Numbered from the stretch's first letter, positions 28,044 to 38,785 are shown. The stretch: DNA of 64,000 nucleotides from CATOSP01 sp965205385 (GCA_965205385.1 CBDBGS010000006.1:1-64000); one strand, 5' to 3'. The notes: generated from the letters alone by a model not told the origin. A program made the numbers and translations.

Positions 28044-28598
28044 GTGGCGGGAGGCACGAGCAGGATGGCGAAACAGAAGTTGCTGACAAACATAAGGGAC
28101 CGCTACCGGGTGTCCTCCAGGAAGGGCAAAACCCGGATCCTTGACGAGTTCATCGCGGTTACGGGTCATCACCGCAAGCACGGCATCCTGTTATTGGCCC
28201 AGCCCGGAGATCGCAGCGAGAAAGCTGATGTAGTCAAAGGACGGCGCATCTACGACGAGGCGGTTCGGGAGGCGGTGATCCTGGCCTGGGAGGCCTCGGA
28301 CCGGATTTGTGGCAAACGCCTAAAGGCGGCGCTGCCCCACCTGGTGGAGTCCATGGAGGCCGCGCCATCGGGTTCCCCGTTCATGCCAGTGCGGGTGATG
28401 TTCCAGCACGAGGAACGTGGGCTTGTTGACGTCGAGGAATGGATAAGGACCAAACGCAGTGAACTTGGATTGAGCCAGATGCGATTAGCCGAATCCATCG
28501 GGGTCCATGCGGTGACGGTCAAAGCGTGGGAGACGGGCACCCACTCGCCGCGGGCGGCGAACCTGGCCCGACTTGCTGTGGTTTTTGGAGAAAAGTAG
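28044..28598 (+). CDS. transposase N-terminus fused to an XRE regulator domain
   Basis: 184 residues with two unrelated halves. Residues about 8-108 (KQKLLTNIRDRYRVSSRKGK, ILDEFIAVTGHHRKHGI, WEASDRICGKRLKAALPHL) are the N-terminus of an ISNCY-type integrase-like transposase. Residues about 112-184 (SPFMPVRVMFQHEERGLVDV, TKRSELGLSQMRLAESIGVH) match the XRE protein at 48715-48999 almost along its whole length. The fusion is in frame. It could be a recombination product that now makes an HTH protein with a new N-terminus. Confidence 0.7.
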   Translation: MAGGTSRMAKQKLLTNIRDRYRVSSRKGKTRILDEFIAVTGHHRKHGILLLAQPGDRSEKADVVKGRRIYDEAVREAVILAWEASDRICGKRLKAALPHLVESMEAAPSGSPFMPVRVMFQHEERGLVDVEEWIRTKRSELGLSQMRLAESIGVHAVTVKAWETGTHSPRAANLARLAVVFGEK

Positions 28599-29131
28599 TG
28601 TTCCGCGGTTAAGTGGGCCACCGTACACGCCTTTCGCCTTAAATCAGCGGTTGGAAATCCGCCCCAGGTTAGAATATCGGGGATAGCCTTGAAGGTGATT
28701 TTGGCCGCCCTAGGGCAAAGTGCTGTATTCCTTAACGCCCGGAGGTGGCTAGGATGGCAATCGCTTTATCCACCGCCGAACACGACGAAGCTAGGACTAC
28801 CGTCGCTGAACCGTGACATGACGATGACGCCGCGCCGATGCAGGGCGCCTCGAGTATGTTAGGAAAGGAGCGGGTAAACTTCGGGGCATCGCCTACGACG
28901 CGGTTCGATCAGGGAATGCAGCCCTTCGTAGATCGGTTCTACGCGCTTCCCGAAACCGACGACGTGCAGATATCCACCCTAACCCAGTCTTGGTTAGTGA
29001 CCATCGACTCCTTGGAAAACGACAATGAACACAGTGTCCGAGTCAAAACCTGTATGGCCTTCGCCTACACCGATGGGGGCTCCCAGTGTTTCTCCACCAT
29101 GCCACCGTAGAACCGCGGAGAGGCAAGAAGG
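28599..29131. other. intergenic, weak ORFs only
   Basis: A 90-residue frame (28838-29110) has a plausible composition (FDQGMQPFVDRFYALPETDD) but no recognised family. It may be a remnant of a secreted protein upstream of the RCC1 relic. Confidence 0.4.
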
Positions 29132-29398
29132 TTGTCATTTGGAGACTGGCACGCCGAATCTTCCAGTGATAATTGGAACGATACCTACATTTGCTTGGTT
29201 CGGGGTTTCAACGGCGATTGGTCGCGGGGGTTCGAGTATATTCGAGTGGGCTGGGATTCCACCGGGGATCTTATCGGTCAGACCGGGTTCGGGCAATTCG
29301 ATCCCCTGGACAGGGAGCGGTTCTCTTCAATCAGCAGTAGAGGCAGTTACACCTGCGCCTTACTCATGGATGGCACACAGATGTATTGAGGCAAGGGT
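29132..29398 (+). pseudogene. RCC1-like repeat relic
   Basis: The end of the frame reads ERFSSISSRGSYTCALLMDG, one RCC1-type blade like those of the 13.3-20.1 kb gene, then a stop where 'CWG' is expected. The preceding part (WNDTYICLVRGFNGDWSRGF) is unlike the repeats. Confidence 0.5.
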
Positions 29399-29542
29399 TT
29401 TTCCGACGGAAAGTGACCGAGGGAATGGCTACCTCGGATTAACGAGGATGTCTACGATGCAAGTATCCTTGATTCAAGCCTGCCAGGCACCAACTGTTCT
29501 CGTCCTCACGCATTTGCATGCCCGCGTTTGTGGGCACCTCTT

Positions 29543-30262
29543 ATGATGGCAACAGTCTTACCGGAAGGAGTCCCCGGTAAGGAGTTTCCCTTGTTGGTGG
29601 GAGTATCGAAGGTCATTAGCCGAATCGGGGCCACCGGTATCATGTGCGTGATTAGCATGGTCCCGCTATCCGCGTGTGATGACGGAGCACAGGCGCCGCC
29701 GGCCATTTCCGTTCCGCCGGACACACCGGGCGCTAGGGCGGAAGTTGCCCGACTTCCTCACCCCACGGAGGCCCCAACCGCTGTACCAACTCGCAAAGTA
29801 CCTGAAGACCCCGCCATCAACCGCACTCCAACTGAAACCACCGCGCCAGCCCTGTCCCCTTCGCCGACGCCAGCATCGGCAGCAATACCCAGAACGGCTA
29901 ACACAGCCACGATCGTGCCAGTGCCGACGGAGCCCTCCGTGCAGACTCCAGAGGCCTGCAGGCCGCATAACGTAGGCGAGATTGACCTCTTCGCCGGGGC
30001 TGCCGGCGCTGCGGGGGCGGCAGCGCACTCAACGGCTCAAGGTGGACCAACCGTAGAGGAGATACTCCGGGGTGAGCATGATTCTGGATTAGCCGGACCA
30101 CCAGTGCATATCGCCATCAGGGGGATCGCAAGTTGGGACTCTGTGCGCTGTGCTTGGCATGGCCGCGCAATGACGGTGGAACAAAGGGAGCAAGCTTTGA
30201 GGTTCTGGATCGGTCTTGATGAGAATAGGCCTCTTCCACTGTCAATAACAGGTTGCTTTTGA
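29543..30262 (+). CDS. secreted lipoprotein, C-terminus cut by IS21 end
   Basis: The frame from ATG 29543 has a hydrophobic signal with a lipobox (MVPLSAC), a long Pro/Thr/Ala-rich linker, then a small domain with CRPHNVGEIDLFAGA and RGIASWDSVRCAWHGRAMTV, EQREQALRFWIGLDENRPLP. These last motifs recur in Dehalococcoidia surface lipoproteins of unknown function. The stop TGA lies inside the IS21 terminal repeat (TGACCCACTTG), so the natural C-terminus is lost. The start is uncertain; later Met codons could serve. Confidence 0.6.
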   Translation: MMATVLPEGVPGKEFPLLVGVSKVISRIGATGIMCVISMVPLSACDDGAQAPPAISVPPDTPGARAEVARLPHPTEAPTAVPTRKVPEDPAINRTPTETTAPALSPSPTPASAAIPRTANTATIVPVPTEPSVQTPEACRPHNVGEIDLFAGAAGAAGAAAHSTAQGGPTVEEILRGEHDSGLAGPPVHIAIRGIASWDSVRCAWHGRAMTVEQREQALRFWIGLDENRPLPLSITGCF

Positions 30263-30800
30263 CCCACTTGTAACGACTCATAATAGACCCACCTGAGTAC
30301 TTGCAAATAAGTCTCTCTTTTCCGGATGGCGGAAGGTCACCCTGGGCGGTTGTCGTTGATGCCTTCTGGTGACGCGGCGAGCAGTTGATGGGAGGTGAAT
30401 ACTCCGGCGTTGCGTTTGTCCTTGAGGCGGTAGCTCTCGCCGCGGATGTTGAGCACGTGGGAGTGGTGGAGCAGGCGGTCCAGGATGGCCGAAGCTATCA
30501 CGGTGTCTCCCAGCAGTTCTCCCCATTCGGCGAAGCCCTTGTTGGAAGTGAGGATGATGCTGCCCCGTTCGTACCGGGCCGATACCAGGGTGAAGAAAGC
30601 GGTAGCGGACTCCCGGTCGTAGGGCCAGATGCCGAACTCGTCCACGATGAGAACCTTGGGCGCCAGGTAGACTCGCATTCTGCGGTCCAGGTTGCGTTCG
30701 GCCCGGGCCTTGCGCAGGTCCTCCATCAGGTCGTAGGCCCGCACGAAGTAGGCCCCGTAGCCTCGCTCGATGGCCCTGAGGGCCAGGGCCACCGTGGTGG
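30258..30800 (-). mobile_element. IS21 remnant (right part)
   Basis: Two terminal repeats (TGACCCACTTG at 30260 and AGACCCACCTGAG near 30286) followed by the 3' part of istB. The rest of the element is gone; a MITE-like sequence starts at 30847. Confidence 0.65.
30337..30792 (-). pseudogene. istB: IstB C-terminal two-thirds
   Basis: The frame reads ALALRAIERGYGAYFVRAYD, KVLIVDEFGIWPYDRESATA, ERGSIILTSNKGFAEWGELL and RLLHHSHVLNIRGESYRLKD. It lacks Walker A. It is very similar to the 12860-13206 remnant, which shows what the intact frame should be there. Confidence 0.85.
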
Positions 30801-30846
30801 ACTCGAACCGAAGTGCGCTTTCATGTTTTGGCGGATCAGCCGCCTA

Positions 30847-30990
30847 AACTAGAACTAAGGCGGTATGTGCACATGGAGGAGGTCAAGCGGGAATGCCGAA
30901 CGGTCCTCCAAACAGGTGGGAGAGCTCTACCGTGGGGCCAAAGCCGACCTTGAGGGTCCCACCAATGTAGATGCCACCTTGGCTTTAGTT
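30847..30990. mobile_element. degenerate IS630-type MITE, 144 bp
   Basis: Left end AACTAGAACTAAGGCGG preceded by TA (30845-30846); right end ACCTTGGCTTTAGTT followed by CA, a decayed TA. Length and termini match the 147-bp element at 8904. The interiors do not align convincingly. It is an older copy. Confidence 0.55.
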
Positions 30991-31066
30991 CAGTTGCCTA
31001 CCCGGTGCATCGGAGCGGTCTGCGCAATACCTCGAACTAACTGGAACAGGACCAAGCCGCGAAATC

Positions 31067-31860
31067 CTACCGGATGCGGGAGGACACCTGTAAGCCCTCA
31101 GAAACTTCCACTTCCTGTCCGGAATCGAAGGGAAGCAACGCTGCATAGTTATAGGCGTTCTGCTCGGTGCTGGGGTCAAGGTTGGCGCTGGGCGGCGCGA
31201 ATGGGACGTTCCGCAGTCGATACTCCAGTGCGCCAATCACTCCGCCCCATTCCAGTCCCAGAGCGTTAGCCAGGTCACCAGTGGCTTCTTCGGTTCCTGG
31301 CACCGCTTCCTAGCGTGCCATGGATGCGGCCCGCTCCCCGGTTTCCTCGGACAGACCGAACCTTACGCTAAGGTATCCAAACCGTCGTACGACTTTCCCT
31401 ATCGCGTCCACTATAGCGTCCCCTGTCTTAGCTAATTCGTCGCTCTCCACCACAACTGAGATGATGGAGGGTTCGTACCGGAGCCGGTGTTCGAACTCGA
31501 CCGCTTCTCGCTTTAAGCCAATTGCGCCCAGGTTCGCCAGAGTATCCTGACGGTCTTCCAGGGATAACTGCTGCTCCCCGATCCAAGCCTGTACGGCGCG
31601 ACTGCTGAATGGGAACCCAATAACACCAACGGCCCGCTCTCCCCGCCCGTTGGGGACGCAATTCTGGGGACAGTGGTGGGCGTGGGTATTTCTATCGCCA
31701 TGGGCGTAGGCATCTAAGGGACGGTTGCCGTAACCGGCACAGCCGTCGGGGGAGTTGCGACGGCGGTAATCGCGGGGACGTCACCGCTGGAGGTCGCATC
31801 TGTCTCGCCCTCGGACACTTCTTGACTGCAAGCCGGTTGTTCGGAGGTGTGCTCAGATAC
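31067..31860 (-). pseudogene. lipoprotein relic
   Basis: On the minus strand a Cys after PA (QPACSQEVSEGETDATSSGD) begins a Thr/Pro linker. A TAG then interrupts it, followed by MPTPMAIEIPTPTTVP, a frame change, a stretch reading SVVVESDELAKTGDAIVDAI and GKVVRRFGYLSVRFGLSEET, a second stop, and GVIGALEYRLRNVPFAPPSA. At least two stops and two frame changes are present. The 5' end is cut by the IS630 remnant. Mature function is unknown. Confidence 0.55.
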
Positions 31861-31874
31861 CGGGGAGGTGAAGT

Positions 31875-32316
31875 CGATGTATGGAACTGAAGGGTGACAG
31901 CAACGCTAGGACTTCGGTCGCCTTCCTGAGGCAACTGAGGGAGAGGTACCCTACCCGATTAAACGTGATTTGGGACAATGCCCCGGCGCACCAGGGCAAG
32001 GCTGTGCGGGAATATCTGCGGAGGACCGGCCTCGAACTGCGGCTAGTGATTCTGCCGGGCTAAATCCCGGACTTTAACGCCGATGAGGCGATATGAGGCT
32101 GGGTCAGAGTGGATGCCACCGGAAACCTGTGCCTGGTGACCCAAGGCCTTGGCGTGGCAGATTGTTGGCCACTTCCTCGCTGGGCTGGCCAACCGCAAAA
32201 ATTAGGTGAGACTGTGATGCCGGACGGTCTTGCAATCAAGGGCCGAAGCGCTCCTGCGATACTTCCGGCCCGATTCCCGGCGTTAGGCAAATGCAAGTCC
32301 CATCTTGGCCTTGCTT
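31875..32316 (+). pseudogene. IS630 transposase C-terminal remnant with right end
   Basis: The reading NARTSVAFLRQLRERYPTRL, NVIWDNAPAHQGKAVREYLR is the D-containing strand of the IS630 DDE core, collinear with the intact copy at 40450-40600. Stops follow (TAA at 32060, TGA near 32093). The right terminus (CATCTTGGCCTTGCTTTA) ends at a TA at 32317. The N-terminus is missing. Confidence 0.75.
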
Positions 32317-34074
32317 TAGAAACCGACGGCGTAGGCATCGCACCGTGGGTCAGCGCCGCCCTGCAGCACCTTAGTCGCCGGATTGCGGGTAATGACGCAG
32401 TATAAGGCCGAACCCTCCCACCAATCTGGATACATCTCTATCGTGTGGCCCTTCCGCCGCAATTTCTCGGCCACTTCATCGGAAATGCGTCCTTCCAACC
32501 GAATCATCCCCGGCTCATATTTTGACGCCCAGTTGGAACTGGGGAAGTTATAGCTGTAGAAGCGGGGTTCCTCCACGGCCTCTTGAGGGTCGCGGCCGAA
32601 TTCCAGGACGTTCAACAGCAGTTGCAGGGTGCCCTGTGGGATATGGTCACCGCCGTGAGCCCCAAGGGCCATCACTGGCTCGCCGTCGCGCAACACCAGA
32701 GCAGGCGCAGGAGTGAGTGTGGGCCGCTTGCCCCGGCTACCGATGCCGGGTGGCCTTCGGTCAGCTTGGACTGGGTGCCGCGCAGTTAGAAGGCCAGGCC
32801 GGTGCCGGGAATTATTGGTCCACCGTTCTTGGTGCCCTCGCTGGGGGTGGAGGAGAAGATGTTTCCGTCTCGGTCGATTACGGCGAAATAAGAAGTGCCG
32901 CCGCCACTGACTCCGGCTGTGCCAACCGGGAGTGCCGCATCCTTGGGTGACTGGGGTGCGCCGTTAAGGGTCGCCTTCCCATTTCGCGGGTCTCCGGCGG
33001 GGGCGCGCCGGGCCAGGCCAGGTCCGGGTAGATCAGCGTGCGGCGCTTGGCTAGGTATTCCTCCGCCAGCATTTCATTGATCGGCACATCCACGAAGTCC
33101 GGATCGCCCACGTACTGTTCACGGTAGGCAAAGGCCAAATTCAACGCCTGGTTCACCGTATGGATGTACTGGGCGGAATTGTGGCCCATGGACGCCAGGT
33201 CGAAACCTTCCAGAATCTTCAGAGCTTGAGGGAATGTCGGTCCCCGGCCCCATGGTCCCGTGCTGTAGACGTCGTAGCCCCGGTAGTTCACCGTGACTGG
33301 AGGAGCGATCTGGACATGATGCCGGGCCAGGTCTTCCTCGGTGAGCAGGCCGCCCATCTCCCGGTTGTAAGCCGCGATCTTGCGGCCAAGTTCTCCGGTG
33401 TAGATGTAGTCTCTGGCCGCTTTCAGGGCTGCCTCCCGGCCCTTCCCGGTGCTGGAAGCTTCCACATCCGCGATTTTGGACAAGGTGGCGGATAGGTCCT
33501 TTTGATAGAACATCTACCCCTGTCTGGGGGCGGGGCCGCCGGGCAGGTAAATTTCGGCGGTCGACGGGTGGGCGTCGTACTGATCGAAGGCGGTTTTGAA
33601 CCGGCCGGCCAGGCGGTGGTACATAGGGAAACCGTTTCCGGCCAGGTTGATTGCTGAGGATGCCACTTCTCCGAAGGTCATCGTCCCGAACCTGGACAGG
33701 GCCGTGAGCCAGGAATCGGCGGCGGCTGGCGTTAGGGACGAGAGAACACCGGCCGGAATCCTTCCGCCATGGTTTTTTTGAAAGTACTCCACCGACGCGG
33801 CCTTGGACCAGACTCCGAGACCGTCGATGGTGGTGACTTCTTTCCGGTCGGCCAGGCATATGACGGTGGGCGCCACGCCCAAGAAGCTGCAATCATCGAC
33901 GTGAACCACGTTCAATGCCAGGCCAACGGCCACTCAAGCGTCAATAGCGTTGCCGCCGTTTTTCAGGACTTCCAGACCGGCCATGGCGGCACTGTGGTGG
34001 CTGGCTACGACCATTCCGTTGACGCCCTGCATCAACGGACGAAGACTGGTTAGCGTGGTCCCATTGACTGGCAT
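32316..34074 (-). pseudogene. ggt: gamma-glutamyltransferase, multiply disrupted
   Basis: The enzyme cleaves gamma-glutamyl bonds, e.g. of glutathione. Recognisable along the minus strand: ATG 34074, SHHSAAMAGLEVLKNGGNAI, in-frame TGA at 33934-33936, VAVGLALNVVHVDDCSFLGV, PMYHRLAGRFKTAF, in-frame TAG at 33514-33516, MFYQKDLSATLSKIADV, GRGPTFPQALKILEGFDLAS, a frame change near 33000, the small-subunit region (SGGGTSYFAVIDRDGNIFSS), a TAA, a further frame change near 32745, and MALGAHGGDHIPQGTLQLLL to the end. The catalytic Thr region itself survives (GGTSYF). It is plainly non-functional. Confidence 0.88.
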
Positions 34075-34089
34075 TTTTAGGCCCCCGAG

Positions 34090-35037
34090 TTAAGGGTTTT
34101 TGGTTCCTCGGTCCGGCACAGGTCCGGAAATTGAACTCTGCCGGCAGCGTGCCGCTTGAAACAACTGTTGTACCGTCGCCACCGCGGGGCGTGACAACTG
34201 CCGCGCGATAAAGCCCTTCATCAACTCGATGGCCCGTTCGGATTCGGCTCCCGGCATATTGCCAAAGCCATGGGGCATTCCCGGGAACAGTTCCCGCTCT
34301 ATCTCGCCTCCGGCGGCCAGATACGTGGCTTCGAACTTTTGGGGAATAAACAGGGGGACGTTGTCGTCATTGGTGCCCTGGATAATTATTGCAGGAGGCA
34401 ACTCCACCGTCTCTCCCCGATCCAGGGCCTGCTGAGGGTTGCCTTCGTGAAGGCTTGCGTGTTCCCGAAAGTAGGACTCTGTGGGGCCGATCAAGCGGTC
34501 ATCGCCAATTTCGCGGGCCCAGAGATAGCGTGCGTGGGGATCGAGGACGGGCCAGCAGCAAAGCATGTATCGCAATGAAGCGTCGACGTCTTCCCCTTCC
34601 GGAAGCGACAGCGCCGCATAGCGGGCGTCCTTGGGACGCATCCCGCCCAGCGCGACAGTGTGGGCACCACTGGAACAGCCCAAGCCTCCCACCGACGCCG
34701 GGTCAATGTTGAGCTGTCGGGACCGGGCCTTCATCCAGCGGGTAGCATAGTTGGCGTCGATGATCTGGGCTGGGTAAGGGTGTTGCGGGGCCAGCCTGAA
34801 GTCTATCGCGACGACCACAATGCCGCTAGCCGCAAGGGCCGAGTTCATGAGATGGTCATGGGAACGGTCGTTAAGGAACCATCTGCCGCCATGAACGTCC
34901 AGCAGACCCGGGAAGGGTCCTTCGCCCTGGGGCTGGTAGATGGTAGCCTCCAGGCTGCCGCTTTGGTGCTCCAGGTAAACCAGATCGGTAGTTTCGACGT
35001 TGAATTTGGCTGCCGGATTGTATGCAACGCTGGTCAT
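34090..35037 (-). CDS. alpha/beta-hydrolase (carboxylesterase, BD-FAE/HSL-like)
   Basis: 315 residues from ATG 35037, which has a ribosome-binding site (aaaggaga) 8 nt upstream; the frame's upstream extension has no support. The oxyanion motif is HGGRW (residues 49-53), the nucleophile elbow GCSSG (Ser122), then the acid in GTNDDNVP and the His in GMPHGFG. The family hydrolyses short esters or arylformamide-like substrates; the true substrate is unknown. It lies between two broken catabolic genes on the same strand, yet is itself intact. Confidence 0.85.
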   Translation of the reverse strand: MTSVAYNPAAKFNVETTDLVYLEHQSGSLEATIYQPQGEGPFPGLLDVHGGRWFLNDRSHDHLMNSALAASGIVVVAIDFRLAPQHPYPAQIIDANYATRWMKARSRQLNIDPASVGGLGCSSGAHTVALGGMRPKDARYAALSLPEGEDVDASLRYMLCCWPVLDPHARYLWAREIGDDRLIGPTESYFREHASLHEGNPQQALDRGETVELPPAIIIQGTNDDNVPLFIPQKFEATYLAAGGEIERELFPGMPHGFGNMPGAESERAIELMKGFIARQLSRPAVATVQQLFQAARCRQSSISGPVPDRGTKNP

Positions 35038-35208
35038 GGTCTCTCCTTTGCAACCAGGGGAGCTCATTCCACGGGGGGAGGTGTGAGGCCCAAGCCAGTG
35101 TCTAAAGCTCTCTAATTCCGCAGACCAGAAGATCACAGCCTCGAATCGTGCTCTTGTCCCCCAGTCTGACGGTTCGGAGCCTCCCACATCGGCAGGGGAA
35201 CCAGGTCT

Positions 35209-36774
35209 TCATTTCCCCTGCTTGATAAAGTCTGCAACCCGCTCGCCAATCATCAGGACGGTGACGTTGATGTTGGCCCGGACGCACTCTGGCATGATCG
35301 AGGCGTCCACGACCCGCAGACCCTCCGCTCCGTAGACCTTGCCGTACTGGTCCACCACGGCCATGGGGTCTGAGTTGGGTCCCATCTTGGCGGTGCAGGA
35401 GACGTGGTGGCCGGTCCCCACCCACCTCTTCATCCAGAGGTCCAAGGCCTCGTCCGATTCCAGGTCCGAGTCCTCGGGATAGACCCTCTTGTCGATCATG
35501 GCGGCCATCGCTGGATGGTCCTCCAGACTGACTAGTAGGCGTATGCCGTGCCTGTACCTGCGCAGGTCCTCTTCTTGCTCCAAGAGGTTGTAGTTGAGAT
35601 AGGGCTGGTCCTTGTAGTCGTTGGAGCGTAGCCTGATCTCCCCTTTTGACAGCGCCAGATTCAGCCCGACGCCCGCGCCCAGACCCACCAGGTCGCCGTG
35701 CTCTCCTCCCCGGTTGCGTCCCCTGCCTGCACCGGCGTTCAGGTAGACGATCATGTCATTCTCCAGTGGAGAACCCTCAGCCGTGTACCTCACCAGCAGC
35801 TGGGTGTTGGCAACGAATCGGTGTAGCTCCACCTCCGGCTTCGTAGCCCACAGTATGCTGATGAGGGGATGGTCGGCCAAGTTCTTCCCGACTCCCGGTG
35901 AGTCGATGACGGTCTGTATTCCGTGCTCCCTCAGGTGGTCGCCGGGACCGACCCCGGAGAGCATCAGTATCTGCGGCGACCCGATTGCGCCCGCGCTGAG
36001 GATGATCTCCTCGGCCTCGACGACGAAGGGCTCTCCGTCGGAGACCGCCTCGACCGCTGTCGCCCTGGGTCGTTCCCCGGTGGTGTCGAAGAGTATCCTC
36101 TTGACTGTCACGTTGGACCTGATGGTCAGGTTGAGCCGGTGGCGCGAGAGGCTCAAGTATCCTATGGACGTGGACCAGCGGATGCCGTTGGGATTGTTCA
36201 AGGGTATGGGTCCCACTCCGGTGGTGTCGGGTGCGTTGTGGTCTTCACAGTACGGCTGGCCGTTGTCTCGCCAAGCCTCGAACCAGACCTTGTTTCCCTG
36301 CCGCCACTGGTCCTGGGGAAACCGGTGACAGATAATGGGTCCGCTGGAACCATGGAAATCCCCGGGGTCGTCCTGCTAGGTGGTGTCCGTCTCCACCATG
36401 TTGAAGTAGGGCACCAGCTTCTGGAAGCTCCACTCGTCGTTTCCCCATTTCGCCCAGTCGTCGTAATCCTCTGGAATACCGCGGAGGAAGATCTGTCCGT
36501 TGATGGCGCTGGACCCGCCGGTCACTTTGCCCCTGGGAATCTCGATCTCGGCCTCTCCGGCGCCCCTGGCCCTGTACTGCCAGTTGTGGTCACTATCCCA
36601 AACGCCCTTGGTCGACATGTAGCCGTACTTCACCTCCTCCGGGAGGCTGTCGATGTCCGGGTAGTCGGGGCCCGCTTCCAGGAGGAGCACCGAGGTGTTG
36701 GAGTCCTCCGAGAGCCTCGTGGCGAGGATGGCGCCTGCCGACCCGGCGCCGATGACGATGTAATCGTACTTCAC
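35209..36774 (-). pseudogene. GMC-family FAD oxidoreductase with one in-frame TAG
   Basis: Alcohol/choline-dehydrogenase type. The N-terminus has the FAD motif IVIGAGSAGAILATRL and VLLLEAGPDYPD, then GKVTGGSSAINGQIFLRG. After METDTT-type sequence a TAG (36376-36378) interrupts; the same frame then continues without error (QDDPGDFHGSSGPIICHRFP, WSTSIGYLSLSRHRLNL, LSAGAIGSPQILMLSGVGPG) to the C-terminal GTGHHVSCTAKMGPNSDPMA and ANINVTVLMIGERVADFI. The catalytic His and Asn are present. Without the TAG it would be a 521-residue enzyme, paralogous to 60919-62493. Confidence 0.88.
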
Positions 36775-36913
36775 TCCTTACCTCCTGGGTGTCACGTTTA
36801 CGTGATATATTCGACTGCTTTCGGGATGGTATGGATTGGGACGGGAGCCGTCAATGATCGGGGGCCGGGATCTCGCCGCCGGTAACAGGCTGGCGTCTTC
36901 CCAGTATGAATAC
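36775..36913. other. short intergenic
   Basis: Upstream region of the GMC pseudogene; a purine-rich ribosome-binding site (aggaggtaaggagtg on the minus strand) lies just before 36774. Confidence 0.5.
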
Positions 36914-37640
36914 CTCCCAGCGAACAATTCGCAGTTAAGTCCGCGTAGAAATTCGGACGTACCCCCCCTGTTGAGGAGAGGGTCTTGGGCAGCGACTCCG
37001 GTGCGGGCAGGATGAGGACCTGAAGTTGGCAGAGCCATCCGGCACCGGAAATGATGGTGGAGTTGGCGGCTTCCAGGCACCGGGGCTGAGCCATCGCTGG
37101 GGATAGCGCCGATTTTCATCCGTATCCCGCCCTTGGTCGCCGTGGCTGCCCAGGTACAACCGGAATTTCGTCTTGGCCCGACCGAAGTACCGGGCTCGCC
37201 AGATGCCCAACTGGGCCATCCGGGCGAGCCGGTGTTCCACCACCACCCGACGCCGATACCCAGCAAATGCGGGACTTCCCTGCAAGGTGCGAGCATTCTG
37301 CAACAGGGCCTCCCACGGGTAGAGTTGCGCCGTTCATCCCTTCCCGGAGGACCCGGTGACGCACCGGGGTCGCATTGGCCACACCCCATAGACCACTCCA
37401 TCGAAGCGGAATCCTTGGAGTCGGTGAACTCCGCCCTTGGGACCGGTCCGCGTCCCTGAGGGCCTGAGATTCCGGGTAGCATTCCCCGCCGGGCGGGTGC
37501 AGGTACGCGATCCTGGGTCAATCCGAAAGTACTCTTTTGGGAAGTGGTTCCGGTTGGGGTGGTCCGGCATATGGGCGATCAGCTCACCTTCCGCCGCAGA
37601 ATATCCACCATAGTGTTCCCCTGACACGTCTTCTTGGAGT
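36914..37640 (-). pseudogene. decayed second IS1182-type transposase with its end
   Basis: Scattered frames on the minus strand read NHFPKEYFRIDPGSRTC, then a frame change to RLQGFRFDGVV, then RVVVEHRLARMAQLGIWRAR and YFGRAKTKFRLYLG. These align with the C-terminal half of the intact 597-aa transposase (RKHFPKEDFHIDLAAGSC; VVVEHRLARLVQLGIRQSRY) but are clearly diverged. It ends at a copy of the dispersed motif (36914, CTCCCAGCGAACAATTCGCA), probably its terminal repeat. Confidence 0.7.
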
Positions 37641-37804
37641 CGTTGCTGGCCTTCAGACCGAATTCACCGGCCCACACAAAACCTCCATACTTTGGTACCG
37701 CCGTGTCATCTACACATGACGCAAAGGTGTGCATAATGGTTCTCATGGTCTTAAGCGATACGGCACCACAATGGGAAGGTTGTCGAAATCCATTCCCATC
37801 TTGA

Positions 37805-38434
37805 CTATCTGAGACACTTGCGGATCGAACACGTGCCAGCATAGCCGACGGTCCTCCCGAAGATGGGATGGGTCATTTCAAACTCTGCCCTGAAACTGTC
37901 CTCATCGTTCTCGGTTTCCGTCGTGGTCCCGCCACCGAATGGTGACAACCAGGTGGGAATGCGAACAATCAACCCGAGACCCGGCACTCTTATCACGTAC
38001 TCGATGAAGTCATACACCAGCCGTCCTAGGCCATCGACGTTCACGCTAGACTCTACCCCCAAACCGAACCTCGTAAACTCAATGATTCTGTGGTCCTCCG
38101 AGAAGACCATTTGAGAAGAGAAAGTTACATTCCCAGGGAAACTGTCGTTCCCTAGGAATCTCCTGGTCCAATGCATCGTACCCGAATCATCTACGCAGCT
38201 ATGGACCGTGAACTCGATGTCATGGCCTCTGTGAGGCACCGGGGCGCGAAGCAGGGCGTACGAGATCGACGCTATCGGCCTCACCGGCGCATTAACATGA
38301 ACCCAGTCCATGATGCCAGTCAGATGCACCGCGGGCTGGGAGTAGTGCTTTCGGACCGCAGCACGAAGCTTAGAGAAATCACTCCCCAATGCTCTCACTA
38401 TGGGTGACTTGCAGCTTGAAAGTCCGGTTCTCAA
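37805..38434 (-). CDS. DUF4166-domain protein
   Basis: Up to 209 residues. Features: ALGSDFSKLRAAVRKHY near the start, MHWTRRFLGND, MVFSEDHRIIEFTRFGLG, LIVRIPTWLSPF and MTHPIFGRTVGYAG. These fit DUF4166, a domain often attached to saccharopine-dehydrogenase-like proteins. Here it stands alone. The start is unclear: TTG 38434 or GTG 38398, neither with a clear ribosome-binding site, so the gene may be 5'-truncated. The C-terminal tail CSIRKCLR is short for the family. Confidence 0.65.
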   Translation of the reverse strand: MRTGLSSCKSPIVRALGSDFSKLRAAVRKHYSQPAVHLTGIMDWVHVNAPVRPIASISYALLRAPVPHRGHDIEFTVHSCVDDSGTMHWTRRFLGNDSFPGNVTFSSQMVFSEDHRIIEFTRFGLGVESSVNVDGLGRLVYDFIEYVIRVPGLGLIVRIPTWLSPFGGGTTTETENDEDSFRAEFEMTHPIFGRTVGYAGTCSIRKCLR

Positions 38435-38785
38435 ATGCGGACTCCGTTCGTGAAAACGACCAAAAGCAAACCCATGCGCACCGGGAGGGGACAGGCGCCG
38501 ACTGGCGTGGACTAGTAATCGCCGCCTTTACGAATCTGAGAATTGGACTATATTCTCCCGCCATTTCGCTCGAACCGCGTTACTCCGCTGAGGTGTCCGG
38601 CGGCGGATGTGAGGTTGCGGTCTTTCATCCATTGGAAGTGACAAGGTAACGCTGATTTGCGTCAAAGTTCCTGAGTACCGCGGCCGGTTTGGTGACTCTG
38701 TCCGGGTTCAGCTATGAATTCGGACTCCGGCGTCCACGTCACGGGTCGTTGTCCTATCGCTGGGCTGGAGGTGACGGGCTTAAGC
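38435..38785. other. intergenic, no gene recognised
   Basis: Only short frames of atypical composition are visible, between the convergent remains of the gluconolactonase gene and the DUF4166 gene. Confidence 0.45.
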
